Shown in pieces: positions 14,435 to 28,293 of a stretch of DNA of 64,000 bases. How positions within the stretch are numbered: position 1 is the stretch's first letter; each line of letters begins with the position of its first letter. The DNA comes from Gymnorhina tibicen (Eukaryota; Chordata; Aves; Passeriformes; Artamidae). Position numbers and translations under genes: made by a program. Location: assembly GCA_013399875.1 (NCBI GenBank), contig VXAZ01000981.1:310001-374000 (forward strand). The letters are read 5' to 3'. The notes under the pieces are model-generated. The model made no database searches and had not been told where the DNA came from. It worked only from the letters and a program-made list of their open reading frames with translations.

Positions 14435-15526
14435 ACATTCTTGATTAGTTGGCTGTTGACTGACCTCAAAGAATGTACCTGACAAGTAAAACTTCCTTGG
14501 AATACAGTAAGTAGAAAGAAAAACAGGTCCTTCTCAGTCTCAAATTTCCTACCATACCCTGCGAAAGAATGGTAAGATTCAAAGTCAAACATTTTGTGTA
14601 CCCTCAAGCACACCTAAATAATTTCACACAGAAGAAGATAACGGGAGAGGAAGTGAGATCAACTCCAAAACAGACCACCTACATTTGAGAACAGGGATTT
14701 GCCTGTACACAACTTTGAAAGAAAAAGACCAAGGCAAGCATGTAAAAACACCTCCCCCAATGTCATCCCAGGTTCCAACTACTTGTAAGTAATCAATTGC
14801 CTCACAAAGAAATAGCACCTGCCATTTAATGACCTGCAATAGATTTTTCTTCCACTAGTTCACACAATTATTCATTGAACCCAGCTATCCCCATTTATTC
14901 CCTGCCTACAGCATCCTAGAGAGTTCCACTTTATGTTATCATATAGTCCTGCCCAAAACAAAACTAAAAGCCCTAGATTTTGGAAGCTGAAATGATAGGA
15001 CTACTTCACATTTTTTAATAGTGGATTTGTTTAAAATATTACAGTGCACAACAGAATCTGGCCAATCTCTGTTCTTGGAAACAAAAAGAACATCAGTTTT
15101 GAACATTTCCGCGAAGTATCAGTTAAATACCACAGTGATCTTTGTGCTTCTGTGTAACACACTTTCCAGAGCAGCGCATTTATAAAACACTGAAACCAGT
15201 GCACAAAGTAAGCCTTCTGATTGAGTGCTTATGGCCCACATTTTAAGAGTGAATTAATCCCAGCCCTGACACTAACGTGTTGTGACACTCAGAGCTTTTC
15301 ACTTCACCTCACTATATATTCACTTTTTTCTATTGTACAACAGACATAATGATTCTTTGCCTGCTTTGTGAAGCCTTCTGAGAATTGCAGCAATAAAGTA
15401 CTACATATAAAGAGATATGCATTTATATTGAAATGCACCTATTCACAAAGAGCCATCAATTTCCAACTCACTAGTTAAACCATTTTTATAAGCTTTCATT
15501 CACAAAAAAGCACATGAAAAATTTAC

Positions 15527-15708
15527 CTGCTCATTTTTGCAGATCCATACAGTACTCCCCTGAAGTAGAATAAAGATTTTGGTTTTGTATCCTTTCAGCT
15601 CAAGATAACCGCTTTTCTCAGGAGTGACAGAAGTTCGAGACTGAGAGTTATTATCAGACTGCAATTTCAAGGCATTGAGCATCGTATTAACCCAGTCATT
15701 TCTTTCTT
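15527..15708 (-). CDS. ARAP2: ARAP2 coding exon 9: PH1 helix and start of PH2
   Basis: Acceptor TTCTTGTTTAG, donor CAG|GTAAAT. The exon codes for residues 546-605. EERNDWVNTMLNALKLQ is the closing helix of PH1 with its invariant Trp. SGYLELKGYKTKIFILLQG and STVWICKNEQ are the first strands of PH2. It leaves in phase 0, and the next exon, expected to continue PH2, was not found in 1-15526. Confidence 0.95.
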
Positions 15709-18411
15709 CTAAACAAGAAAAAAAATTGGTCAAAGGCAGTTAGTTAAGCAGCAGCTTCATTCTTCTCCACACATTGGTTTTCCCAATGTTGTTGCTATGT
15801 TGGTTGATGGTATAGCTACAACAAATAAGAGAGAACATCCACGTTGAGGAGGAAGTGTAAATAAAAATAATGAGAATCTGTATCAGTGGAGGTGTTAGAA
15901 GGACAGCCATTCAATTAACTCCCAACAATCAACACACCAATCCAAACAAACTGATGACTGAGATTCTTAAAATCATGACTGCTAGTTCTAAAATACTTTA
16001 TTCCAGACAGCTTAAAGACTGAGGTGGCAGAGAGTTGGAATGTTCACCTTCTGGAAGCCAGATCAATGGGAAAGAATTATAGCAGTCATGTAAGCAGAAA
16101 CCAGGGAGCCTAAATATCATCTATCACTGAAGAGGCAAACCATCACCAGTGCTATTCCATGCTTGGCCATGCTTTTAAGAAAAAACACTTGGCAGTTTAC
16201 AATCTATTCCATTAAGGTGTGGTGGTTAAGCTTGATATTGTCAAGGGTACTGAGTAATCAAGAAAATGCATGTTTGAGTATCTTTGCATGCATTATTAAT
16301 GTAACATCTTACAAACACATGAACACAATGAGGTGAAGTAATAAAGTTTCACTCAGTCTCATTCACTATGTTCAGACATTTCACCGGAATAAGATCAATA
16401 TACTTTAATGCTGAGTAGTCCAAATGAATTAGATTTGCCTTATGCAATTGGAATATCATGAATATTTCAACTGTTTGCTCTGAAAGAGTCAGATCGCAAA
16501 ATATATTGGGGGGGTGGAGCTAGAGGGGGACAGGGAGGGATTGAAAGTTCTATACACAGTATGCATAAAGCTGGCAAAATTAGCGTGGAACTGAAGAGAG
16601 CACCACTGAAATAATAACGTGCTTACTTCATAAATGGCATGTGTGCAACATGAAGAACAAATACACAAATTAAGGTGTCATAAAATACTTTGTAGAAAAG
16701 GAAGATAGCAGCCCGACAGATTAGCACAAGGAATGTGATCCAAGTGTTCCTGTAAAAGATTTTGCTTTAAAATACATATATGCTCTCTTGAAATACTGCA
16801 GTAATCTTTTCAAAGTACTTTAGTATAGCTGAGGGCATCAAATTACTCTACAAGTGGTTTTTTTCAATGGTAAAGAAGAACCACAAAGAAGTGGTTTTTT
16901 CACTCCTGTGAAACAAAAACCCACTGCATCTGAGCAAGTTATGCTCTAATTCACTGCTACCCCTTGTTTAGTTATTTATTTTGCCCTCAAAAGCCCCTAA
17001 ACTTTCCAAACAATTATATATGCTGCTTTTCCCTCTAGATGTTTAAATCCATCCAAAAGTAATGCATTTCTGGTATCTCGAAATGCATATGAAAGTCTCC
17101 ATTTCAAAATCTTTGAAAGAAGTTAAGTACCCTTTGAACGGTCCCAGAACAATTCCCAACCAGAAATTCACTGAAGTAATCAGTGAAGCATCAAGTAACA
17201 GCTTCTTTTTTTGCACATCACAGAAATCAAGCAGGGTTATTGACATACTTTACTAGGAATACATCATCCAGTTCTGGATACAGGAAGGACCAAATTCCTT
17301 ATACAATAAGCATTTCTAACCTTAAGTGAACAGCTTTACAGACAGCTTACTATGTCCAAAGATGGTTATATACTATACAAAAATGGAATTTCATGTATAA
17401 CAAGTGGTTGCTGTGAATATATTTTACAAGTCAGTATAAGTTTTTAACATTTTTATAGTATCCAAGGCAAAAGTCCATAAAACAAATTGCAGCCCTACAA
17501 AATGTATTGCACCAAGATGGTTATGTTCTCATTTAGGAAAAAAAAATTTAAATAAATTTGGAAGAGAAATGCAAAAATAATGAAGAAATACATACTTTTA
17601 AACTCAGCTAAGAGCATAAAAATGACTGAAATTATTTGAGCCAAACCTGATAAGAAGGATTTGTTCACTGATGCTGCACTCCTGTTACAGCCTGCAGCAA
17701 ATGTTTACAACCAAGCTATAACCCATAAAAATGGGATTTAATAATGGAAATGCTGAGAGACCCTTAGCTATAATGGCTCTGGCATGTACTGCTGTAAATA
17801 CATATTGCACAACTCTTCTTTTCTAGGCATTCATTTTTATTTGTTTCCATAAATAAATCATACATGCACTGATATCGATTCCACATATTACAGCTGTAGG
17901 TTGATAAAACATTCAATTAGAAGGCATACTAACTTCCTTGCTACAATTTACATTTGTAATGTCTATCAATACATGCTTTAAAATAATGTATAGGACAGAA
18001 AACCTTGGATTTCCCTTTATCACAGCATCACATCCCAGCCATCATTCATTGTCTCTTTGTCAATTTTTTATCAAGAGGTGACTCAGAGATGTCTGAGAGC
18101 ACACAGGCTGTAAGAGCTGCTACTGAGAATTGAGAAATTTCCAGACAAATTAATCTTTGGGAAGGATGGGGGAGGAGGCAGAAGAGTTGGGAAAATAGTC
18201 TTCTCATTTTGATATTTGAAAAAGCCATTGCCCAGCAACTTCTGTTCTTAAAAAGCTTAGAGTTACCTCTAGTTTCACTTTATGAGCTTAACCCAACTGG
18301 ATTCCAGAAGCACTTCTCATAATATAACAAGTTATATTTCACACACAGAATTTATCAACAGTGATTACATGTCTTTTTGGCAATTTTTAGCATTACACAT
18401 CTTCGACTTAC
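15709..18411 (-). other. ARAP2: ARAP2 intron between exons 8 and 9
   Basis: AT-rich intron without recognisable genes or full repeats. A G-rich patch at about 16507-16545 holds four runs of three or more G and could form a G-quadruplex on the plus strand. Confidence 0.8.
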
Positions 18412-18532
18412 CTTCTTTATCCACACGGAAAACAAAAGTCCTGTGGGATGTGACAACTTCAAACTTATTCTCCCCGTGAACTCTTACTGTTGCTATTGCA
18501 GAGAGCAGTATTATTCCTTTTGAGAACACTTC
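18412..18532 (-). CDS. ARAP2: ARAP2 coding exon 8: PH1 C-terminal strands
   Basis: Acceptor TTTTTATTACAG, donor GAAG|GTAAGT. The exon codes for residues 505-544: EVFSKGIILLSAIATVRV, then GENKFEVVTSHRTFVFRV and DKE. These are the later strands of PH1, closely matching human ARAP2. An LTR insertion (18572-19983) sits only about 35 bp before the acceptor on the transcribed strand. The native stretch keeps a plausible branch point (TTGAC, A about 18 nt before the exon) and a T-rich tract. Confidence 0.95.
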
Positions 18533-18571
18533 CTGTAATAAAAAGGCAGTCAAAATATTTAATTCTCATGG

Positions 18572-19983
18572 TGCGTTGGTTTAACAAAACCTGGTTTGTG
18601 GGGGCAGGAAAAAAAACAGCTGTTCAAAACTTCAGTGTCCAGCACAGAGCCAATCGCTGAAGGTTCTGACAATGGGCAGGTTACAAGCCCAACTAGACAA
18701 GTTGGTAATGCCTCTGTGATGACATATTTAAGAAAGGAAAAACCGTGAGAAGTTCTCTTTCTTGCTCCCCTCTAAGGGGTGGCAGGGGGGTCCCCGGGCC
18801 CCTTCCCAGAGAGGGCTGCTGGGCCCTTCCCAGTGCAGCGGCCGGGGCCGTGCCGCTGGGGGCGGGGGCCACCCTGGCACTGCGAGCAGCCACGTGGCTG
18901 AGACCCTGCAGCCGGGACCGGAACCGGGAGCGCCCATGTGGCCGGGGTGGCGCAGCCGCTGCCATTTCAGCATGGCGAGCAATTCCCCGATACAGAGCCC
19001 AGACGGGATCAACCTTTCAGCATTGTAGAACTCTGTAAAAACTTCTCAACTGATACAACTTGAGACCAAACAAAACTTGCCGACACCAATTCTCTCCTGA
19101 GTCAAAGGAAAAGTGAGGACACATGAGGAAAACCAAGATGGTGGCACCGCGGTCAGTGAAGAAAAGGAGAGGGAGGAGGTGCTCCAAGTGCCGGAGCTGA
19201 GATTCTCCTGCAAGCCATGGTGAGGAGTATAGTACAACAAACTGTTTACCTGTAATTCATGAGGTGCGTGGGGGATGCAGAGATCCACACGCAGCCCATG
19301 AAGAAGAGTACTCACACTGGAGAGTGTGGATACTGAAAAGCTGTAATCTAGTGAGGAACTCGAACAGAGAGAGATGACCCTTGCTTTTAGAAATCAAAGA
19401 AGAGAGCCTTCACTTCCAAACTAAAACGGCTCATCCTTAAAAGACTAAACCCCGTGAAATAAAATGACCTACGCTAGGCAGTTGTGAGAAGGCTGCTTGG
19501 CCCGTGGGAGGGATTTCACTTTGCAGCAGGTTTGGGTGAGCTGTAGCTTGTGAAAGTTAAAAGCATGCTAGAAAAGTTCGCCGAGAACTATCTCCTGTGG
19601 GAAGGATCCCACGGCACAGCAGAAGACACGCTTTTCCTGAAACATACTGAAGAGAGACTTTTACGGGGTGAGATACTGACCAAAACCCCATGTTTTGTTT
19701 TCCTTGCGCGGTCGGTAGAAAGAGGGAGGGACTGGGGAAGAAAGGTGTTCTCAGAGTTTGCTTTGGTTCTCACTACCCTTTTTACTTTAAATTCTGTCAA
19801 AAATAAATCTTCTTTATACTGTTTAAGTTTTGAACCTGTTTCGCCCTACAGTTTTTTTCAATAATCCTTATCTCAACTCATGAAGTTTTCAATTTCCCCT
19901 CCTCTGCTTAGCTATAGCAGAGGAAAATGAGTGAATAGTTTCTTCGTGGGTGCCTGGCGTGTAACCAGCATCACACCCCGACA
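18572..19983 (+). mobile_element. Solo LTR, ERVL-like, 1.4 kb
   Basis: The element begins TGCGTTGGTTTAAC and ends in CCCCGACA. It is flanked by identical 5-bp target duplications CATGG (18567-18571 and 19984-19988). A TATA-like CATATTTA at 18723 and AATAAA at 19802 set plus orientation. No gag, pol or env is present, so it is a recombination remnant. The GC-rich middle (about 18770-19010) produces open frames on both strands that are not genes. The ending (GTGGGTGCCTGGCG) resembles the reverse complement of the start of the LTR at 14156, so the two belong to related families. It is antisense to ARAP2. Confidence 0.85.
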
Positions 19984-20547
19984 CATGGAATGCTAAATTT
20001 CTCTGAGGTAATACTATTGTCATGATGTTTAGGAAGTTCACCAAGCTTAATAAAACTGCATTAATAAGTGAACCCCTTCACTACCTACCTATCACCAACT
20101 TCACTGTTCTGGATCTATGCACATCTACTACCTTCTAAAATAGAATAAAATCCCATGATGAGACAGATTGTGCATATATGAGATGCAACTTCATAAATTG
20201 TCTCATGGCATTAATATTGCAAAACATCACACTTTAATTTACAATTTAATGCCAAAGTAAATAACATTTACTATACACAGAAAAATAATTTAAAAATATA
20301 TAGCTATTATACTTGTATGATAGAATCAGACATGGGAAAAACATTGTACTTTCTCTAGGCAGAGAATTCCAAACAATTCTACTGCTTCCTCTGCACCTTG
20401 CTCCTTTAGTGAGCAATAAGTAAATGCACTGATTTTATCCCAAAGTTTGAACACAAAGGGCATCACACTGGAAAAATACACTGCCCTGTCAGTGCTAACA
20501 AGGATGCTCCAGCCTGGGTCAGGTTATGTGCTTTTCTGCTATATGTG

Positions 20548-21103
20548 TGTGCTGGTTTCGGCTGGGATACAGGTAACTTCCTTCATAGCAGCTAGCATGG
20601 GGCTATGTTTGGTGATAGAAATAGGGTTCACCACACAGGGATGTTTCAGCTATTGCTTAGCAGTGGTGACACAGAGTCAAAGCCTTTTCTGCTCCTCTCC
20701 CCACCCCACCCACGAGGAGGCTGGGGGTGCACAAGAAGCTGGGAGGTGACAGAGCCTGGAAAGCTGGCCCCAGCTGACCTGAGGGATATTCCACACGACA
20801 TGGCATCACGTTCAGTATATACAGCTGGGGGATGTTCAGAGTGATGGAGTTTGTCTTCTCAAGTCACCATTAAGCAGAATAGAGTCCTGCTGTCCTGGGG
20901 AAGGCTGAACATCTGCCTGCCCATGGAAAGTGGTGAATGAATTCCTTGATTTGCTTGTGCACAGCTTCTGCTTTACTTTTTAAAGTGTCTCTATGTCAAC
21001 CCACAAGTTCTCATGTTTATTATTCTGATTCTCTCTCCATCTTGATGGGGGGAAGAGTGAGTGGGTGTGGGGCTTGGTTGCTGGCTGGGATTAAACCACA
21101 ATA
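20548..21103 (+). mobile_element. Solo LTR, ERVL-like, about 556 bp
   Basis: It starts TGTGCTGGTTTCGGCTGGGA and ends TTAAACCACAATA, where related copies end in CA. Flanks ATGTG (20543-20547) and ATTTG (21104-21108) are a 5-bp duplication with one change. A TATA-like TATATACA (about 20816) precedes a region matching the U3/R part of the common avian ERVL LTR as I remember it. It lies in the ARAP2 intron before exon 8, antisense to the gene. Confidence 0.85.
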
Positions 21104-24100
21104 ATTTGGGGTCAGCACAAATTTTCCCAATATTTTTAGATTTACAACTAGGTATTAGGACAACTGAACAGAACAAACATGCAAGATACGAAAAAGGAAC
21201 TGCTACAAGTACTTCCTCCAAGTAGCTCATCTTTTAACCTAATTAAGCTAAGGGTTTGGGGTGGGGGTGATAGGAAGGAAAGTCCAAGCAGACTTGCACT
21301 TCAGAAATACATCTGCATAATTTCTGGACTCCAGAGTTAACTCTGGTCCTGTCTCCTCTGTGCTTGGATCAATTCGCTTTCTGACCAAGACAACTCAGAT
21401 ACACCGATAAAATTTATGATTCAGCCGCAGTAATCGTCCAAGAGTCAGCTCCCCATAAAGAAATTTTACTGTAATAACTTCCTTCCCAAAGTATAAATTA
21501 TTATAACAGACTTCACACAAGCACTCAAGGAAGACTGTGAATGTGAAGCAGGAAGGATACACTGGATCTTTTTTTTGTTTACTGAGATTAATATACTAAG
21601 GTTGTTTCACTTTGAGGTACTAATACATGTCAGTGAAGGTGGTTTAGCAGAAAAAGAAATAGAAATATTGAAATACAGCAGAAGCAAGCATGTTACTATA
21701 GTTACAGACAAGAAATAGTCCGAATGACCACAGATAGAATTGCACAGCTATTTTCATTATGGCTATATTTGTTAAAAAAGTGATTTTAATATATTTGTTA
21801 ATAAGGTTGGATATTAAGTTAACTGCTGATCCTTCCAATGGTAAAACAAAATTTTTACATATACTGTTTCTGTAGGTGTTCAGTTATAAATATGTTATGG
21901 TGTTTGCAGGCATCTACTGGCTGTATTTGGTACTACTGCAAGAGAATAACAGACTGTTGGAAGTTACAACTATTTTATTTCATTTGCTCAAAAAAAAAGT
22001 CACTTTCCTTTTAAGCTGAGCATAGCTTTGCTTTGCTAGTTGAACAATCATCCATCATCCTTTTTAAAGCTTTGTTCTCCAAGGCATACATATTTTCAAA
22101 TACAGTTTAAACCATAATAATTTATCAAATCTTTCTTCTGCAGCAGCTTTGCTTTCATGTGCAAAAATCATGCCTGTTAAAAAGCTCTTGTAGATCAAGA
22201 TACAGTATCTCTCTTTGAAATACTCCAGACTAGAAATTAGGTGAATTATTTAAGAATATAGAAAACAAAACCAAACAAACGCAGCCAAGAACTTCACAGC
22301 TACTTATTCTGTTACTGAGGGGTGTAAGCTAGTTTTAGAGCTGCTAAAAATTCTCTGACAGAAAAATTTTCTATCAGGGAAAGAAAAATATTTTTGTGAG
22401 TTTTTTTATATCAGCTAGTTTGATAGAAACTTTTATTTTCAAATACAGCCCCACATCACTCCTTGACAGTTGTGGTTCAGAGTTAAGCTAAAGGATCCTG
22501 GAAAATACCATTTTGGACTGCTTTGGTTTTACTTTCACAACATATTAAGTATGACCTATTTCAAGAATGACAATGATTCATCTGCTTTGCAGTGAATTTT
22601 GCTCTTTGTAATGTTCACTTGTATAATACAACAAAATATTGAAGTTCTCCACTTAAACAGTCAAGTCTTTTTTCCTAAATCACTAATAGATCTGTCAGCA
22701 ATATTAAGCTGTTTTAAATAAAAACTTTCAATGTAACCAGCAGTTTTTCCCTTACTATAAAGTGCAGGGTAAAACACCAGAGTTCTGCCAAAAGTAAGAA
22801 GAAATGTGAAACAAAACTTGTGCATATAGGGTAGCTGAAAAAAATTCTTCAATTCTACCTTCCCTGCTTCAGTTAACCACACTGCTGAGACAAAGCCACA
22901 TGGGATGTTGCTCTGACTACATCAGCTTTCTCAGGACCAGGAACACAGAAGAAATAAGAGCAACACAAATTCAACACAGAACCTTCCCTAGGTCAGATGC
23001 TGTTTGTTAAAAACTGAATCTTTTTTTTCATATCTGCAGATACAAAGTAAAGAAGAGATCTCTATCAAGTAGAAGTTGATGCACAACTACAACAAGGTTA
23101 GAAAAATATTTATAAAATTAAGTTTTAAATCATTAAGAGAAGCATTCATATGGGCATTTTCAGGAATAATATTCTCTGTGTCTTCCCTCTCTATTCTCCA
23201 ATTATTTCACTCTTCAGTAGCCTGGTGATACACTTCCCTTTCTTGAGAACCTCACTCCTCTCTAGTTCCTAATTCAAATGACAAATAGAACTATTTAATA
23301 TTGGTAGTGTTTCTGGGTAAAATAAACAGTTTCATTCCACTGAGTCTAACCTTCTCTGCTCATAATAAGAACAAAAATATCAAGTATGCATTGGTGTCTT
23401 TCTGAGAACTACTTTTAATTGAAATGTGAAACCAAAAGTATAACAATTTCTTTATAACATGCTTGTCTGTGTAGGAACATCCTAAGACAAACGCAGATTA
23501 GAATAGACAGAACTTGTCATTAAGTTCTAAAGTTAAAACAACTTCCCCATTCAAATATATAAATGGCCAGCTATGTAGGTAGGAGCAGGGACATGCAAGG
23601 CCTTGCAAGGAGCTCAAGCTGCGTGCAGGTCTTGATGGGTCTGCAAAGAGTTGTTTATGATGTCAGGGTAAAAATACACAAGCAACAGCAGGAATTTTCC
23701 ATCTCGCAGGAAATATGAACAGCATAGGTCAGGAGACAGTGATCCAGCAGAGACCACTGCACCAAAAACTCTTGTTCCCGAGTGACACCACAGCTAACTC
23801 AACATAATCCCATTGGGCGATAAGAAATACCCAGCTATGTTTTCCTCCTATCTGCAAGCTCATTTGAGTTGCACCAAATCCTCAGTTCCCAGAATTTGCT
23901 TCAGGCCTTGCAGTTCTCAGATATATACATTTCTTCACATATGTGACTCACCATGTTAACAAGTCAGACGCCCAGATTTGGTCAAACTGTGTACACAGAG
24001 ACCAACCAGCATCTGCTTCAATACCCAGAGGGAGGCTGGGACTCAGGTTCCAGGAAAAGTGAGACAAAGAGGCTTCAACACAAGTGTTTGCCAAGCTGCT

Positions 24101-25005
24101 GATAGCCAAACCTACCACACAGACCTTTTAAATAGATGATGCAGAATTGATAGCTTCGTATGCATCGTGTGACACACTAAACATTCCCTTGAGCAGAAGG
24201 AAAAAATTCTGGAGTCTCTTATGACAAACAAATATATAACAAGTGCTATTCTAGCACAATTGACCTCCAGGTGACATTCTCAGTAACCTTTCAAGAAAAA
24301 ATTTAAAAGAAAAAGAAAGCCCCAGTGCAGATACAAGACTTAAAATTCTTTATTAGCATTTCTTTCCCTAATTATGCTACAGATAGTGTTAAGCAAATCC
24401 CATTGGTATATTTTTTCAAGTCCTTCTTAATGGTTAACCCTGCTTTTCTGCTCCTCTGAAGCCTTGGTATCAATACCACAAAGGGTATTATTTTTTGTCA
24501 CTGCAATCCGAACATTATTCTATTGCTCCCTTCATCTACAAAATCATGTCTTCTACTGTAAGCAAAGCAAAGTAAGCAAGTAATAACAGATTGTTTAATA
24601 TTCACGATCAGTAGGCACAAATATAAAAGTAAATAATTTTTTGAGCTTGTTTTTAGCTCCCAGGCCCCTCAGAAAATAAAGTCTCATCCTACTTCAGTTC
24701 TTACACCCCCACCCCATCATAAAGCATCTATAGGTCTCTTATTGATTACCAGCAACCAGCATCCTCTTCGGGAACATTTACCTGAAACTGTATTTTCTTC
24801 CTAATGTAATATGAGTCTTCAAGAGGAAATGGTTTCCAGCATTTAAACTAACACATATGCATATAACCTCAACTTCCCTTAACATGCATATTGTACAATC
24901 ATCTTATCACTTTTAAGTCTAAGAAGGCCTTCATTACTTCCAAGAGGAAAAAACAATTAGTAAACCACAGAGCAAAAGGAAAAGAATTTTGTAGTGCTGT
25001 GAAGG

Positions 25006-25023
25006 GTAATTACATGTAATTAC
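25006..25023. repeat. 18-bp perfect palindrome
   Basis: GTAATTACATGTAATTAC equals its own reverse complement and contains two TAATTA homeodomain cores. Confidence 0.9.
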
Positions 25024-25727
25024 AAGGAATATATGCTTTGTTGAAAACGATGATTTACAATTGCATTGTTGTATCACATATAAGAAGTGAACCACTTTAA
25101 TCAAAGCAGCTCATGAGTCTGTGAATGTTTCAGCAAGATTTAGGCCTCAGGTACAGAAACAGCCATAGACATTGCAGTACTGTGCTGGTTTTGAACATTC
25201 CCATTCAAACCTAACCTAGTTCAATGACATGCAATTATTCATAGAAGATAAATATGAAAAAGAGATTTTTAATCAAAGAGTCAACAAGTGTATAGGTTTG
25301 GGTTGGTTTTTCTTAAATGGTCTTCCATGCTATTTTAATTTCTCTCTCAGAATCTCCAGCATGCTAGGTTGTCATGACAAGACACTGCAAAAACCATCAA
25401 AATAGCATCTCTGAAAAGTGTTTAGCACGATCCTGTTCTGTTCTGCAGACAACAGCAGTGTCAGTCTCTCACTAAAGTAAAAAAAATCTGATGATATCTA
25501 CCTGGGAAGGTGAGTTATACAAGCCCTTCTAAGGAAACAAAAGGGTGAACAATACATGAAGACAAGGACACCTTAAAATATTTAATAACATCTCACCCTA
25601 GTACTTTAGAATTGAAAACAAATTTAAGATGAATATTCACTTGTAATTATTCAATAATTTCTTTATAGTACCTTGTGTATTACACAGATTCATTTTGTTC
25701 CAAACATGACCAAAACATGTCCCCTAC

Positions 25728-25797
25728 CTTTTCATTGTTGTAATAAGAAATGCTCTCTCCATCAAATTTAACCCAGCGCTTCTGAAACACACGTTTG
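25728..25797 (-). CDS. ARAP2: ARAP2 coding exon 7: PH1 middle (FQKRWVKFDG)
   Basis: The acceptor is GATTCACAG and the donor AAG|GTAGGG. The exon codes for KRVFQKRWVKFDG and ESISYYNNEK (residues 482-504), nearly identical to human. The KRWVKFDG pattern is the second to third strand of the PH domain. In PH domains basic residues here contact phosphoinositide headgroups. The exon leaves in phase 0. Confidence 0.95.
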
Positions 25798-28263
25798 CTG
25801 TGAATCAAAAATTAACACAATTAATACACCGCTAACACTGGTTTTCAAGAAAGTCTCAATCACAAACTATAGAAAGGTCAAATCTTGTTTAGCTTCCTGT
25901 TCAAATGAGTATTATGAACATAGAGCATAACTTTAAGTGCTACAAGCTCGGTTAAGATACTTTCCAAAAATGAAAGCTCAAATGAGAACTTCAAATGACC
26001 ATCTCACTGTCATGCTTAGGACAAGGACATCTCTGTTTAGAGGCTGTGGTACCTCCAGTCATTCAATATCAACACATCTCCCCAAGACTCTGTTTCCCGG
26101 CCAATGAATCGATAGCAGCACACCACATCTCCCAACAAGTACAACATGAAATTTAATTTTCAATGTGTGTTATCAACCGAACATCACTAATGAGAAACTC
26201 CTTTGATTATTTCAGTGTGCCATTAACTCACGCTCTATAAGGACTTTCTAAAAATATATTTTTATATCAACCTGAAGTAGTCCATTACACTCATTAAAAA
26301 TGTTGACAGCTTGTTAGTTATCATCTATAAATGTCTCAGTTCTAAAATCTATTAAACAAGTTAATTAAGCAAGAACAAGACCCCACTAATGTCTTTTCCC
26401 AACATTATTTCCTTTCCTTTTAAATGAGTGCTCTGCTTTAGGATTAGTAGCCTGTGATAGCTTATCAAAACTTTAATCAAACAGCAGCTCTGGCTTAATT
26501 AAGTTGTATTATATTACTACAATAAATCATCATTTTTCATAACCTGGAAAGGCCAATGTACCATCTATTTTGTATCAAAATGTCAATAAACTTCAAGATT
26601 ACACAGGGGAAGAGTGAATCTAAGTACCACATACAATGTGAGCAAACTGAATGGCTGTACAATTTATAGTGAATTAACTAAAATAAGAGAGGATGTACTT
26701 TAATTGCATGATTTGTAGCAACTTAAGAAAACAGTATATATTCTTTTCCCTGAGGAGTCACAAACTGCCAGGTGTAAATTGGAGCTCTACAAAAAGAATG
26801 GGAGGTGTAGAACAGAATGAAATATTCAGCTGATAGGAAGTGAAATAAAATATGATAGTGCTCCAATAGTTTGAAAAAAAGAAATCTTTTTTTAAATTTG
26901 GTTGGGGTTTTTTTTAATTCTTTAGATATTTGCAAAATGGTATTGTATGAAAAAAAACCAAAAATGTATCATTCACTGAACCACACCTGAGAAAAAGTCC
27001 TTGAAATGTAGCTGTGGAATGTCACGAGATCAAGGCTAATGACCCTGCAACTGTTTCACTCAGTACTAACCACTACTAATTTTCTGGTTAACTCACTATC
27101 TTTTCCAAATAATATATTCTCACACAGCACTTTATTGAAGCTTTCATAGCTTGTTCTCAACTCTATCCCTTCAAATACTGCAAGACAAGCCAACTGGAAT
27201 CAAGAACTATACTTTTCATCACTCTGCTAGTTAACTGCCAAAAGCGTTGTTTAAAAAAAAAAAATCCTGTAAGTAAAATAAAACAAAAGTCACAGTTAAC
27301 TTCAGCTCTCCAAGAAGTCAGTACTGTAATAATTCCAGGGGAAAAAAAAAAAGAAAGAAAGAAATGTGGAAACGCATATTATACTGGGAAAAAGTCTTTT
27401 GACTCTGTATGCAGTTATTCTTTGATTCTTTAGCAAAGGTGAAAAATGGCAATCCATAAATGTGGATGAAACTTTCAAAACAATTTAAAAAGAAAAGAAA
27501 ATAGTTTTGAGCACACTGAAATTCTGCAATGGTAAAAGAGAGCTATTAAACCTATTATTCCATCTTGTTAATTACCTTCAACAATGTATCACTGTATCAA
27601 CACAAAACCAAAATAAAAAAAGATAAAACTTGTCAGATCAGATTAGGGAATCCTTTCTAGGGAGAAAGGAACAAGAAAAAAATAGAAATTGCTCTACAAC
27701 AGTGCTGCTTCCAGTGAGTTTAAATCAGATTGTATTCTAAAACAATTTAATTACAAAAATTTCTCACTAAAAAAAAAAATGATATACTACTTGCTGAGTA
27801 GTGATGATTATTATAGCCACAAATAATCAAAGGAAAGGCCAAATGGTTTAATACCTTTCAGTGCAGCTCAATACACAGTCCTAAGAACAAAGAAGACAGA
27901 TCTATTAAGGCTTGAATAGAAGTACGGTATATGTATTACAGCACTAACAGGCACAACAGCTTTAATTTCTAGATGCTAAGTCCTAGTGAAGATCAGAAAC
28001 AGACTTAAAAAGTAAAATTGTCCCACTTTCAATACAAAAAAGAATTCATAGAATTCGTAAGAACATAAGTCATAAGAACAAATGGAGAACTGAAAACTAC
28101 AATTTAAAAGGAGGAAGTTAGAAGAATTTCATCAGTCTGCAAGTATTTATGATGGAAAATCTGATAATGAAGTGTTCTTTAGTGAAAAACAGTTTAACAA
28201 TAGCTGGAGTTTAAAATCAGTTAAAATAAAACAAAAAACTTGTAACAGAAATCAAATATAAGA

Positions 28264-28293
28264 TTTGTTGTTGTTGCTGTTATTGTTGTTGTC
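28264..28293. repeat. TTG-type microsatellite
   Basis: An imperfect trinucleotide run (TTG with CTG and TTA variants) in an ARAP2 intron. Confidence 0.8.

Larger units (their letters stand above)
1..15526 (-). other. ARAP2: ARAP2 intron (3' end outside the window)
   Basis: Non-coding, AT-rich DNA after exon 9. It contains the CR1 fragments at 8074 and 10951, the LTR at 14156, short simple repeats and a few candidate regulatory motifs described among the findings. I looked for the continuation of PH2 and the Arf-GAP domain on the minus strand and did not find them. No other gene is supported. Confidence 0.7.
18533..25727 (-). other. ARAP2: ARAP2 intron between exons 7 and 8
   Basis: The intron contains the solo LTRs 18572-19983 and 20548-21103. 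The remainder (21109-25727) is AT-rich with no recognisable gene. It holds an 18-bp perfect palindrome at 25006-25023. Confidence 0.85.

Noticed and set aside
18693..19038. Overlapping open frames of 88-97 codons on both strands
   Set aside because: They lie in the GC-rich middle of the solo LTR 18572-19983, where stop codons are rare. No domain and no start or splice support.
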